This document shows positions 8,629-17,276 of a stretch of DNA of 64,000 bases, piece after piece. Both the position numbers and the translations under genes were made by a program. Source of the DNA: Imperialibacter sp040222815 (GTDB taxonomy: Bacteria; Bacteroidota; Bacteroidia; Cytophagales; Cyclobacteriaceae); assembly GCF_040222815.1 (NCBI RefSeq), contig NZ_JAVKCH010000015.1:434001-498000 (forward strand). Reading direction: 5' to 3'. The notes beneath the pieces were generated by a model. The model saw only the letters and a list, made by a program, of their open reading frames with translations. It made no database searches and was not told the DNA's origin. Numbering within the stretch: position 1 is the first letter of the stretch; every line of letters begins with the position of its first letter.

Positions 8629-10725
8629 CTATTCCATAATAATCCTTCGCATGATAATTTGACCACCAGCTAGCCTTATCTCCAATAGATAAAGTCCTGG
8701 ATTTACAGCATAGGATTGAAGATCAATAGTTAGGGGGCTTTTTCCTTCTATTCCAACATTCTTGTAAATCACATTCCCTGACAAATCATAGAGGCGAATG
8801 GCTCCAATATTGATCAGGTTATTGACGGTTTCAATAGTTAAAAGATCAGTAGCAGGATTTGGGTATATCCTAACTTCGTTGATGTTTTCTACCAGGCCGT
8901 CCACAAGAAAGCTCCTATAAGAGCCAGCAGTGGCCGCCGAAATGATAAAACCGCCCAGTACTCCTATCTTTCGGCTGCTTGCATCATGTTTGTTAATAGA
9001 AAACAACGTCGACAACGCCAAGGGGTCCTCATCTCCGGAACAACAATACTCAGCTCCTCTCAACCCCAACAGCTCACCATCCTTGGTAAAAAATATAGAA
9101 AATGAATGCCACTCTTCCCCATCTACAAATCCAACAGTATCAAGCGCTTCAGTATTCCATCTATATAGTTCCCTTTCATTATACAATAAATAATACTGAT
9201 CAGACAACCTGTCGATAGCTAAATCAAACCCACCTACCTTACTTTCACCAATAGTTGGGATGAACTCCACAACCACAAGCTCGCTGGTTTCAAAAGAATA
9301 TTTGTTAATAGATGTGTTCGCAATTTCTTTTGAGCCAGGGTGGTATTGAATGGCTAGAATTAAATTGTCGGAACTGTCAAAATCCATCGCTATAACTTGT
9401 CTTTGTCCTGCTCCGGGTAGATTGACTAACTCAAACAACTCAGTCACTTGCTCTAAGGCTCCGCTTTTTGGATCCATTTGATACAAAGTTGAGGCGATGG
9501 CCATGAATAATTCTCCCTTTGAGTTAATCGCCGTTGGGGATTTCGTTTGGCCAAAATAGACGTTCCCTAAAGTGCTCTCTGTCCCCAGAGCCATGTCAAA
9601 GCTTTTTAGTTTATTTCCTTTATAAAATGAGTAGTCAATCATCAATATGCCATCCTCTGCTGAAACAGTATTCATTTGATATCCTACACCGCTTAATCTC
9701 ACACTGTCAGTCAATCTGAGTTGATCGTTAGTGACGAACGTCAAAAAGCTCTCGAATTCTTTCGATTGATTTGGTTCAAAACTCACCTGGAAGGTAAGAT
9801 ATCCGGAGGGTTCTATCTCTACAACTTCTGGCAGGTTGGTTGAAAAAGGAGCATCTACATTTACATCCGATATTCTTAATGCCGCATCCCCATGGTTGTA
9901 AAAAGTGAAGTTTGTTGTTGCCGTAGAGCCTTGTGTGGTCTTTTCAAAGAGAACATTCTTACTGGTTAAACCCAACATTGGCCCTGTTTGCGAGCGCTCC
10001 CTGAAGTATGGCATAATATCAAAAAGGTCATCTTTAGAAACTGCTACGGACTCAGTTGCGGGATCAAAACAATATCTATTGTTTAAGTACAAAGAACCAT
10101 ATGAATCTATCTGAGGAGCAGCAGCGTAACCATATGAATACTCTCTAGTTTCTCCACTCTCGAGGAAATGCGCCAGGAGCTTCAAACATTCCGAACCGAC
10201 ACCGCAAAAGGATCTGTCTTGTTCTACCATCCACAGTATTCGTTGATAAGGATCATAAGAAAAATCATAAAATGAGTTTTCGTACTGATATACCTGCTTT
10301 TCCTGGCCGGTTCTTAAATCAAAATGAAAAATTTTAGCATCAACATTACTATTGTAAAAAAAGGAACTATCGGTCTCGAATCTAAATATGCTGCTTGTGT
10401 TGAAGAAATCCTTTTTGATAAGTAAATACTCCTTCTCCCCAGTTGTTACATCCAGCAAGTAGATTCCTTGATCATCCGAGCTGGCTAATCTTCCGCTGGG
10501 CGAAAAAACCAGCGGAAAAAGATCCTTTTCCTCAATGTGCGACAGATCAATATGCACAGGCGAAACAATCTGAAAAAATGCGTCATACTTTACTAGAGAA
10601 TCTCCGCCTTGGTATTTGTAATACCACCCTTCGCTAAGGGTGTCTTGGGCATGGGCGGGAAAAAAAAGCAATAGGCCTAGAAGAACTGCCGCTATTAGTT
10701 TATAAATAGTTCTCGCTAAAGACAT
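8629..10725 (-). CDS. Secreted T9SS type A sorting-domain protein with Hydin-like Ig domain
   Basis: A 698-residue protein with a signal peptide (KLIAAVLLGLLLFFPAHAQD) and a C-terminal type IX sorting domain starting near EVRIYPNPATDLLTIE and ending GLYLLEIRLAGGQIIMRRI. It should be exported across the outer membrane by the machine whose genes lie at 33-45 kb. Residues about 255-350 form an ASPM/SPD-2/Hydin-type Ig-like domain (TTNFTFYNHGDAALRISDVN, YLTFQVSFEPN). The flanking parts look like beta-propeller repeats (GIYLLDVTTGEKEYLL, LYQMDPKSGALEQVTE). The ligand is unknown. The gene is richer in A+T than the adjoining oad genes and is bracketed by duplicated oadB 3' ends, so it is probably a late insertion. 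Confidence 0.88.
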   Translation of the reverse strand: MSLARTIYKLIAAVLLGLLLFFPAHAQDTLSEGWYYKYQGGDSLVKYDAFFQIVSPVHIDLSHIEEKDLFPLVFSPSGRLASSDDQGIYLLDVTTGEKEYLLIKKDFFNTSSIFRFETDSSFFYNSNVDAKIFHFDLRTGQEKQVYQYENSFYDFSYDPYQRILWMVEQDRSFCGVGSECLKLLAHFLESGETREYSYGYAAAPQIDSYGSLYLNNRYCFDPATESVAVSKDDLFDIMPYFRERSQTGPMLGLTSKNVLFEKTTQGSTATTNFTFYNHGDAALRISDVNVDAPFSTNLPEVVEIEPSGYLTFQVSFEPNQSKEFESFLTFVTNDQLRLTDSVRLSGVGYQMNTVSAEDGILMIDYSFYKGNKLKSFDMALGTESTLGNVYFGQTKSPTAINSKGELFMAIASTLYQMDPKSGALEQVTELFELVNLPGAGQRQVIAMDFDSSDNLILAIQYHPGSKEIANTSINKYSFETSELVVVEFIPTIGESKVGGFDLAIDRLSDQYYLLYNERELYRWNTEALDTVGFVDGEEWHSFSIFFTKDGELLGLRGAEYCCSGDEDPLALSTLFSINKHDASSRKIGVLGGFIISAATAGSYRSFLVDGLVENINEVRIYPNPATDLLTIETVNNLINIGAIRLYDLSGNVIYKNVGIEGKSPLTIDLQSYAVNPGLYLLEIRLAGGQIIMRRIIME

Positions 10726-10815
10726 AAAAAATATTAAAATAGCTGATTAAAATGGCTCTAATTTACCTTAAAAATACTGTGCCAAAAAGCTTACAAAAAA
10801 TATATAGTTGTGTTT

Positions 10816-12006
10816 TCATCCCAAAAACGAAATCAGCACGCCAGCAGCCACGGCAGAGCCAATCACGCCGGAAATATTGCTGGCCATGGCGTACTGTAGC
10901 AAGTGGTTACTGGGATCGTGCTTGATAGCTATTTCATTGGCTACCCTGGCAGCCATCGGCACGGCACTCAGGCCAGTAGCGCCAATCAGCGGATTGATCT
11001 TCTTTTTGGCAAACAGGTTATACACTTTCACTGCCATGATGCCACCTAAAATAGAGATAGCAAAGGCGATAAAGCCGCCTACCACAATCATCAGCGTTTG
11101 CGTGTTCAGGAAGGCTTTGGTAGTCATGGTGGCGCCGACAGATAAGCCGAGAAATACGGTAGCAGAATTAAGTATGGTTTCTGACGTCGCCTGATACAAA
11201 CGACCCGTGGCCACGCCAATCTCCTTTACCAGGTTGCCAAACATCAGAAAGCCGACCAACGGCACAGAAGAAGGAACCAAAATAGCCACAATAGAGCCCA
11301 GGGCGATGGGAAACATGATTTTCAACGCCTGCAAATTCTTGATAGGCTTCGTGGACGGAAACAGTTTGTCCTGCTCCTTCATATTGATGAGCAACTCTTT
11401 TTTAGTCATGGAAAGCCGGACTACAAAAGGAATAATAACCGGCACTAGTGCCATGTAAGAGTAAGCCGCAATGGCAATTGGGCCCAAAAGATGGGGTGCC
11501 AGCTTGATCGTGGTGTAAATAGCCGTTGGCCCATCAGCACCACCGATAATTCCTAATGAAGCCGCTTCCTTCAAAGTAAACCCCATCGCCACTGCCGCCA
11601 TCAGCACGCAGAAGATCCCGATTTGCGCAGCGGCACCGAAAAAGGCCAGCCTGAGGTTGCGCAGCATAGGGCCGAAATCCGTCAGCGCCCCTACTCCCAT
11701 GAAAATGATTGGAGGCAGAAAGCCCGTTTTGATCAAGGCGTAGTATACAAAGTTCATGATGCCGTACTGCTCGGCAATCTGCGGCAGGGTGAGTCCTTCT
11801 GGAATTTTCTCCACCCCCATCCCTCCTCCGGGAAAGTTGGCCAGCAACACCCCAAAAGCAATGGGCACCAGTAGCAAAGGCTCATATTTTTTGGCAATGC
11901 CCAGGTAGAGCAAACCAAACCCGATGAGGATCATCAGGATATAAGACGGATGAGCAAACAAGTCGCCCAGGGCGGTCATTCTGTATACTTTTTCGAGTAG
12001 TTCCAT
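10816..12006 (-). CDS. oadB: Na+-translocating decarboxylase beta subunit (OadB/GcdB/MmdB type)
   Basis: Integral membrane subunit that decarboxylates carboxybiotin and pumps Na+ outward. The 396-residue protein has about nine to eleven hydrophobic segments. It carries family motifs PPIIFMGVGALTDFGPMLRN near 95-115, SLGIIGGADGPTAIYTT near 150-165 and VSRVGG-like regions replaced by GLSAVPMAARVANEIA near 345-360; the conserved Asp in GGADGPT is part of the Na+ path. It ends NISGVIGSAVAAGVLISFLG. It is third in oadG-oadA-oadB, 54 nt after oadA. The sequence cannot separate oxaloacetate from methylmalonyl- or glutaconyl-CoA specificity; linkage to the OadA-type subunit favours oxaloacetate. The 3' end is duplicated at 8464-8543. 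Confidence 0.93.
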   Translation of the reverse strand: MELLEKVYRMTALGDLFAHPSYILMILIGFGLLYLGIAKKYEPLLLVPIAFGVLLANFPGGGMGVEKIPEGLTLPQIAEQYGIMNFVYYALIKTGFLPPIIFMGVGALTDFGPMLRNLRLAFFGAAAQIGIFCVLMAAVAMGFTLKEAASLGIIGGADGPTAIYTTIKLAPHLLGPIAIAAYSYMALVPVIIPFVVRLSMTKKELLINMKEQDKLFPSTKPIKNLQALKIMFPIALGSIVAILVPSSVPLVGFLMFGNLVKEIGVATGRLYQATSETILNSATVFLGLSVGATMTTKAFLNTQTLMIVVGGFIAFAISILGGIMAVKVYNLFAKKKINPLIGATGLSAVPMAARVANEIAIKHDPSNHLLQYAMASNISGVIGSAVAAGVLISFLG

Positions 12007-12060
12007 GGTAGGGAGGTAAGTGGTAATTGGTAAGAAGTAAATAGTGAGCTGGTTATGGCC

Positions 12061-13935
12061 TTAACTTTTCACTCTCACCAGCACGTCGTCGTCGTATACT
12101 TCTTGTCCGTCTTTGAAGCAAACCTCCACTACCGTTCCTTCTTTATCTGCGGAAATAGCGTTAATGACCTTCATGGCTTCTATGTAGCCAACAGTATCAC
12201 CTTTTTTGATGATGTCACCCGGCTTGATGGCCTTTTCGCCGGCGTCCTTCGTTGCAAAAAATTTGCCTTCAAGCGGCGCTAGTATTTCCAGTGTATGTCC
12301 GTTGCTGGATAACAGAGGCACGGCGGCGTTTTCCTGTTTCGGCGCAGCCTGGCCTTCGCCATCGTAGGATACTGTCACCCGAAAAGCCTCACCGTTCACA
12401 TCCACCATTAATGTTTGAGGCAGTGCCGCCATGGCAGGCGTTTGGCTTGTAGCCTGAGCAGCAGGCGCCGACGCAACCGTTTTTCTTTGTGTCAAATCCT
12501 CATCAAAAGCTTTCTTGGCTTTACCCGACTTGTAATCGATATATTGCTTGGGGTGCATGGCGTATTCCAGCAGCTCCTCTTCATCCTCTCCCACGTCCCA
12601 ACCTTTTTCTTTCATCTCGCCCCTGATTTTCTCGAGTTCATTTGGGTACAGACTGTGTGGGTCGCCTTCAAAAAACTCCCTGTTTTGTGCTTTGGCCAGG
12701 GCTTTCAATTCATCGGCTACGGGGCCTGGCAGCTGACCAGAATTACCCAGCATCATGTCCCAGGTGTTGTCGTCGAGCATGCTCCAACGCTCCTTGCCCT
12801 TGTTCATCTGCATCACATTCATGAGTGCAGCATTTTTCACATACTGGCTATAGGGAGTCACCAGCGGGGGGTAGCCCATCTTTGGCCAGATATGCTCCAC
12901 TTCTTCAAAAAGCTTGATCAGCAGGTCGTCCTGCGACATGGCGGCTTCCCCGTTCTTTTCTCTCGCCTTGTTCACCGAAACCAGGTTTTTTTCAAGGTCA
13001 GCCATCAGGCTGCCCATCATGCCTCCTGGCAAGCCCGGGCCAATCAACAGCGAGTTCATCAATCGGTTTTTAGGGTCGATATAGTAGCCCAGAAAATCAT
13101 CAATAAATTCCTGCGTCAGCGACCTCACCTGCATGTACGCCTTCATGTTGATGTCGGGCAGCGAAAAACCAGCATCCCGCAGCATAGCATGAACAGTGAG
13201 CAAATCTGCATGCCCCGTACCCCACGACAGTGGCTCCATGCCCACGTCGATGATATCTGCACCGGCCCTGGCGGCTTCCAGCGAAGAAACGACCGAAAAG
13301 CCTGGCCCAGAATGGCCATGGTATTGCACCAGAATGTCTTTTTTGATGGCTTTGATGCCAGCGACTATTTTGCCAATAGACGCCGGACGGCCAATGCCTG
13401 CCATGTCTTTCACCGCTATTTCATCGGCACCGGCCTCTATCAATGTACCCGCCATGTTTACAAAATAGTCGACGGTATGAATTGGACTATGTGTGATACT
13501 CAGTGCAGCCTGGGCAATCATGCCTCCCTTTTTTGCCAGCTTTATCGAATTAATGATGCTTCTTGTGTCATTGAGACCATCGAAAGAGCGGGAAATATCG
13601 GTGCCTTGCTTCTTCTTCACTCGGAACATCAGCTCCCGCACATCCACAGGCACTGGGTACATCCGAAGTCCGTTCAGCCCTCTTTCAAGCATCTGCGTTT
13701 GAATACCGGCATCATTGAACGGCTGAGTCCACTCCCGAACCGAGCGGTTGGGGTTTTCGCCATAAAGCAAATTAATTTGTTCAAAACCGCCGCCGTTGGT
13801 CTCCACTCTCCTCCAGCAGCCCATGTCTACAATAGGGCCTGCCACCTTCACCAATTGATCTTTCCTGGGCATATACTTGCCCGACGACTGCCACATGTCT
13901 CTGTATACAAGACAAAGTCCTATTTCCTTATTCAT
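12061..13935 (-). CDS. oadA: Oxaloacetate decarboxylase alpha subunit / biotin carboxyltransferase
   Basis: Transfers the carboxyl group of oxaloacetate to its own biotin. The 624-residue protein has an N-terminal carboxyltransferase TIM barrel (YRDMWQSSGKYMPR at 11-25, metal-binding QYHGHSGPGFSVV near 203-215, active-site region IAVKDMAGIGRPA near 175-187). A conserved carboxylase domain reaches about residue 480, followed by an Ala/Gln-rich linker and a biotinyl domain with attachment motif YIEAMKVIN (biotin lysine near 588). The family motif RDxxQS is present as RDMWQS. It works with OadG (membrane anchor) and OadB (Na+ pump) in the same operon. Related Bacteroidota proteins are annotated loosely as pyruvate carboxylase subunit B. 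Confidence 0.93.
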   Translation of the reverse strand: MNKEIGLCLVYRDMWQSSGKYMPRKDQLVKVAGPIVDMGCWRRVETNGGGFEQINLLYGENPNRSVREWTQPFNDAGIQTQMLERGLNGLRMYPVPVDVRELMFRVKKKQGTDISRSFDGLNDTRSIINSIKLAKKGGMIAQAALSITHSPIHTVDYFVNMAGTLIEAGADEIAVKDMAGIGRPASIGKIVAGIKAIKKDILVQYHGHSGPGFSVVSSLEAARAGADIIDVGMEPLSWGTGHADLLTVHAMLRDAGFSLPDINMKAYMQVRSLTQEFIDDFLGYYIDPKNRLMNSLLIGPGLPGGMMGSLMADLEKNLVSVNKAREKNGEAAMSQDDLLIKLFEEVEHIWPKMGYPPLVTPYSQYVKNAALMNVMQMNKGKERWSMLDDNTWDMMLGNSGQLPGPVADELKALAKAQNREFFEGDPHSLYPNELEKIRGEMKEKGWDVGEDEEELLEYAMHPKQYIDYKSGKAKKAFDEDLTQRKTVASAPAAQATSQTPAMAALPQTLMVDVNGEAFRVTVSYDGEGQAAPKQENAAVPLLSSNGHTLEILAPLEGKFFATKDAGEKAIKPGDIIKKGDTVGYIEAMKVINAISADKEGTVVEVCFKDGQEVYDDDVLVRVKS

Positions 13936-13953
13936 TTCCGGGTTGTTTAAACA

Positions 13954-14214
13954 CTACAATTTCTCAATCTTTTGGATGTTGGCCTTACCTCCTGAGAGCT
14001 GATGAACTGCCGAGGTAATGGCTGCTACTTTTTTGGAAGCTACCTGGGATGTTGGTGTGGAAGGGGATTTGGGGGAAGCCAATAAGGTTTCCGGAACAAA
14101 GGTGTTGACAAATTTGATGAGTGCGTTTCCTGTAAGCACCACCAGGGCCAATACCAGAAACACTGTGATCATACCTACTCCCATCAGGGAAACTGCTCTT
14201 TCTATGTCTTCCAT
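13954..14214 (-). CDS. oadG: OadG-like gamma subunit of the Na+ pump
   Basis: A small membrane anchor that holds OadA to OadB. The 86-residue protein has one N-terminal transmembrane helix (GVGMITVFLVLALVVLTGNAL) followed by a Ser/Pro/Thr linker and a basic C-terminal helix (KKVAAITSAVHQLSGGKANI), the standard OadG layout. A GTG lies just upstream (14217), but the ATG at 14214 (MEDIERAVSLMG) is the natural start. It is first of oadG-oadA-oadB, 18 nt before oadA. The identification rests on topology and operon position because OadG proteins are poorly conserved in sequence. Confidence 0.85.
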   Translation of the reverse strand: MEDIERAVSLMGVGMITVFLVLALVVLTGNALIKFVNTFVPETLLASPKSPSTPTSQVASKKVAAITSAVHQLSGGKANIQKIEKL

Positions 14215-14352
14215 CACACTTGGGTTAGCGACAAATTAGAAATTTTAGATCGATTAAAAAATGACATTTAGACGAAGTAATACAGACTAAATGAAGGCTA
14301 CCCTGAATCGGCACATTAAAAAAACCGTCAGTGAAAGAATTTTATTAAACTT

Positions 14353-14377
14353 GCCGGGAGCTCGACAAAATCCCGGC
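14353..14377 (+). promoter_or_regulatory. Inverted repeat in the leader of the twin-ABC gene
   Basis: GCCGGGA (14353-14359) and TCCCGGC (14371-14377) form a perfect 7-bp inverted repeat with an 11-nt loop, ending 19 nt before the ATG at 14397. In RNA it would make a GC-rich hairpin close to the initiation region; in DNA it could be an operator. No U-tract follows, so it is not a terminator. The rest of the 182-bp divergent region upstream of oadG shows no clear -7 box. Function is not established. Confidence 0.4.
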
Positions 14378-14396
14378 TTTAAATACTCTCAGCGTT

Positions 14397-15902
14397 ATGC
14401 ACGATCAGCTTCTTCTTAAGCTCGACAACCTAACCGCTCGCTACGGTGAAAAATTCGTTTTCAAGGACTTATCCTTTGAGGTGAGAAGCGGTGAATGCTG
14501 GGCTCTCCTGGGGCATAGTGGCTCCGGTAAAAGTGCCTTGCTGGAGGCCATTGCAGGTAATTTCAATGTGGTAAAGGGGCTAGTCATCAGGCCTTTTTAC
14601 GATGAATATGTAAAGGCTCATCCCACAAAAGACCCCTACTTTAACTACCGGCAGCTTGTCAGCTATCTGCCAGTAAGGTACCAGTTCAAGAATCTTTCCA
14701 ACACTTCGGAGTTCTTTTACCAGCAGCGCTTTAATGCTGCCTTCTCTGAGGATGCGCCAACTGTCCAAGATTTTCTTAATGATGAGGCACAGAAAAGCTT
14801 GGCGGAAGGGCCCTGGGATGTCAACAAAGTTATCTCGCTTTTCCAGCTTGAGCGACTGCGTCAAAAGCAGCTTATCAAGCTAAGCAATGGAGAAACCAAA
14901 AGGCTCAGGCTGGCAGCCTCACTGCTAAAAAACCCCAGGCTCCTACTTCTGGATAGTCCACTCGTTGGCTTAGATGTGAAAACCAGAACAGCGTTCAATG
15001 CCATCCTTTCGCAAATCATTGCTTCTGGCACCACCGTTGTGCTTACCTGCACCGTTAGTGAAATACCACCGGCAGTCACTCATGCAGCCGTTCTGCACAA
15101 CTGCCAGATTCAACAAGTCGTCGCCCGGGAAAGATTTAGTTTAATTAAGCCGCCCAAGCCTCCTTCTTACTCCCTTGATGCACGCAAGGTGAGCACACTT
15201 ACTGAGGGTCGAGGGCCATCTCAATACAAATTGATCGTGGGCATGAAAGAGGTGACTGTCAAATATGGCGACAGCACTATCCTCAATGGAGTTAACTGGG
15301 TAATCAAACCCGGAGAGCGTTGGGCACTGAGGGGGCCAAACGGTGCAGGAAAGTCAACACTATTAAGCCTGATCAATGGCGACAATCCCCAGGCCTATGC
15401 CAATGATATCACTCTTTTTGACCACAAGCGAGGAAGCGGAGAAAGCATTTGGGACATCAAGAAAAAAATAGGTTTTGTGTCGCCAGAGTTGCTTCAGTAC
15501 TTTCACTCAACAGCCACCTGCTGGGAAATTGTGGCCTCGGGCCTTCATGATACGCTGGGCTATTTAAGGTCAGTGGAAAAGGAGCAGGCGTCTTTGGTGG
15601 ATCAATGGCTTGACTTACTGGAGTTGCAGAGTTCGGGCACGCTAATCTTCGAAACTACCTCGCCCACTATCCAGCGAATCATCCTCCTTGCCAGAGCCTT
15701 GATAAAAAATCCTCCGCTCCTTATCCTCGACGAGCCATGTCAGGGCCTTGATCATGCGCAACAAACGAGGGTGCGAATGGTAGTAGACGCCATTTGCAGC
15801 GCATCCGCCATGGCACTCATTTATGTCACACATTATGAGGAAGAATTGCCTGCATGTGTTGACCACGTGCTTCAGATAGAAAACGGGAAAAGTATAAAAT
15901 GA
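14397..15902 (+). CDS. Twin ABC ATPase, ModF-like (no membrane domain)
   Basis: A 501-residue cytoplasmic protein with two fused ABC ATPase domains and no membrane segment, matching the ModF layout in size and in the early GECWALLGHSGSGKSALLEA. Domain 1: Walker A GHSGSGKS near 39, signature LSNGETKR near 161, Walker B LLLLDSP near 181, where the catalytic Glu is replaced by Ser. Domain 2: Walker A GPNGAGKS near 313, signature degenerate (TTSPTIQRI near 420), Walker B LLILDEP intact near 441. The two halves therefore have opposite defects, so probably only one composite site hydrolyses ATP. No molybdate transport genes are nearby, so a transport role is doubtful; the protein may act as a soluble regulator. 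Confidence 0.8.
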   Translation: MHDQLLLKLDNLTARYGEKFVFKDLSFEVRSGECWALLGHSGSGKSALLEAIAGNFNVVKGLVIRPFYDEYVKAHPTKDPYFNYRQLVSYLPVRYQFKNLSNTSEFFYQQRFNAAFSEDAPTVQDFLNDEAQKSLAEGPWDVNKVISLFQLERLRQKQLIKLSNGETKRLRLAASLLKNPRLLLLDSPLVGLDVKTRTAFNAILSQIIASGTTVVLTCTVSEIPPAVTHAAVLHNCQIQQVVARERFSLIKPPKPPSYSLDARKVSTLTEGRGPSQYKLIVGMKEVTVKYGDSTILNGVNWVIKPGERWALRGPNGAGKSTLLSLINGDNPQAYANDITLFDHKRGSGESIWDIKKKIGFVSPELLQYFHSTATCWEIVASGLHDTLGYLRSVEKEQASLVDQWLDLLELQSSGTLIFETTSPTIQRIILLARALIKNPPLLILDEPCQGLDHAQQTRVRMVVDAICSASAMALIYVTHYEEELPACVDHVLQIENGKSIK

Positions 15903-15996
15903 GGAATTTAAAAGGCAAATCATTATCTTCGATAAAATAATTTTTCGTTTCTGACACTTTCTAGAATTTCCACTTCAGGGCTTGATATAGCCTAAG

Positions 15997-16015
15997 GCGC
16001 TCCTTCGGGCAGCGC
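15997..16015 (+). terminator. UUCG-capped hairpin after the twin-ABC gene
   Basis: GCGCTCC (15997-16003), TTCG loop, GG, one bulged C and AGCGC form a compact stem capped by the very stable C(UUCG)G tetraloop, followed by TTCTTT. It could terminate the twin-ABC transcript 95 nt after its stop. The T-tract is poor, so this is a tentative call. A second weak stem TCCACC/GGTGGA lies at 16026-16044 just before rsgA. The 174-bp gap holds nothing else recognisable. Confidence 0.35.
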
Positions 16016-16076
16016 TTCTTTAAAATCCACCTCCCCACGGTGGAGTAGATTTTTATTGACTAAATCAAACACGGAA

Positions 16077-17141
16077 ATGGAATACAATCACTTAAGCCCG
16101 TTGGGCTGGAATACCTATTTTGAAAATCAAATTACCGAAGACGAACAAGATTTTATCGTTGGTAGGGTAGCCATAGAAAACAAAACCAACTACCAGGTAC
16201 TCACCGTCGGGGAAACATATATTGCGGAAGCCACTGGCCGCCTTTTTTACATGGCGGAAACAGATGCTGAGTTGCCAAAAGTGGGCGACTGGGTGCTGAT
16301 GATGGAAATTGACAAGGGTAAAGCCATCATTCAAAGGGTACTGAAACGGCATTCTGTCATCTCACGAAAAGTACCAGGAAAGAAGGTGGAAGAACAAATC
16401 ATAGCTACCAACATCGACAAGCTTTTTATTGTGCAGGGGTTGGATGGCAACTTCAACCTCGCCCGACTTGAGCGCTACCTCACACTCGCACAAAACGTAG
16501 AGCCAATCATTGTTTTGAACAAAGCTGACCTTTGCCCCAACCCAGAAGACATCGCTCGACAGGTGAAAGAGCGAGTAAAAAATGTGGAAGTGGTGGTGAC
16601 AACAGCCTTACAAAACCAGGTAGATGCCCTGCGTCCCTTCATCCAGCCCGGGTCAACCATTGCGATAGTAGGCTCCTCCGGCGTTGGCAAATCGACAATC
16701 ATCAATAGCCTGATTGGTGAGCCCTTCATGGAAACAGGTGAGGTCAGGCAGCTGGACTCAAAAGGCAGGCATACCACCACAAGCCGACATCTGATGCTGC
16801 TGGAAAGTGGGGGCGTGTTGATAGACACTCCCGGCATGCGTGAACTGCAGCTCTGGGGTGACCAGTCCAGCTTAGGTACTTCTTTCGAAGACATTGAAGC
16901 CTTGAGCGAGCATTGCAAATTCAAGAACTGCACACACATCGATGAAAAAGGCTGCGCTATCACCCAGGCGCTGGACGAAGGTTCGCTGGACGAAGCACAC
17001 TGGATCAACTATGCCAAAATGAAAAAGGAGCTGGCGTACCTGGAAACCAGGCAGGATGTAAATGCGATGCTGGAAAAGAAGAAAAAATGGAAGAAGATTC
17101 AAAAGGACTACAAGGCTATCCAGAAAAACAGAAACTTGTAA
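16077..17141 (+). CDS. rsgA: Ribosome small subunit-dependent GTPase A
   Basis: A circularly permuted GTPase that assists late 30S subunit maturation and releases RbfA. The 354-residue protein has an N-terminal OB-fold (about 1-95), then the permuted G motifs: NKADL near 144 (G4), P-loop GSSGVGKSTIINSL near 200 (G1) and DTPGMREL near 250 (G3). A C-terminal zinc finger with HCKFKNCTHIDEKGC near 278-292 follows, then a basic tail (KKKKWKKIQKDYK). I chose the ATG at 16077 (MEYNHLSPLGW) over the in-frame TTG at 16056 because the family N-terminus aligns there. Length is typical. It appears monocistronic. Confidence 0.95.
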   Translation: MEYNHLSPLGWNTYFENQITEDEQDFIVGRVAIENKTNYQVLTVGETYIAEATGRLFYMAETDAELPKVGDWVLMMEIDKGKAIIQRVLKRHSVISRKVPGKKVEEQIIATNIDKLFIVQGLDGNFNLARLERYLTLAQNVEPIIVLNKADLCPNPEDIARQVKERVKNVEVVVTTALQNQVDALRPFIQPGSTIAIVGSSGVGKSTIINSLIGEPFMETGEVRQLDSKGRHTTTSRHLMLLESGGVLIDTPGMRELQLWGDQSSLGTSFEDIEALSEHCKFKNCTHIDEKGCAITQALDEGSLDEAHWINYAKMKKELAYLETRQDVNAMLEKKKKWKKIQKDYKAIQKNRNL

Positions 17142-17245
17142 TGCTTCTGCCTTGTTAATCTTAACGTGGTTTACTCAAATCACCTTCCTGGCAATTAATT
17201 ACCTTTTGGTAATCCTGCCAATTTTACAATAATCATATATGCTGT

Positions 17246-17253
17246 TAACTTTG
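17246..17253 (+). promoter_or_regulatory. Bacteroidota-type -7 element
   Basis: TAACTTTG matches the Bacteroidota -7 consensus TAnnTTTG and lies 23 nt before the ATG at 17277, leaving a leader of about 15-20 nt. No exact TTTG -33 box is present at the expected spacing; the region between is A+T-rich. It is the best promoter candidate for the SMP-30-like lipoprotein gene. Confidence 0.5.
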
Positions 17254-17276
17254 AAAACAATAAACCTAGATCAACA

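Noticed and set aside
8408..8629. 73-codon minus-strand frame upstream of yefM
   Set aside because: It reads the detached oadB tail in the wrong frame; the correct frame gives the OadB C-terminus.
12415..13950. Open frame of 511 codons on the plus strand
   Set aside because: It is antisense to oadA, His/Arg-rich in composition and without any family features; it mirrors the codon bias of oadA.
16021..16076. Riboswitch-like stem before rsgA
   Set aside because: Only one 6-bp stem (TCCACC/GGTGGA) is present, too weak and without a recognised aptamer core.
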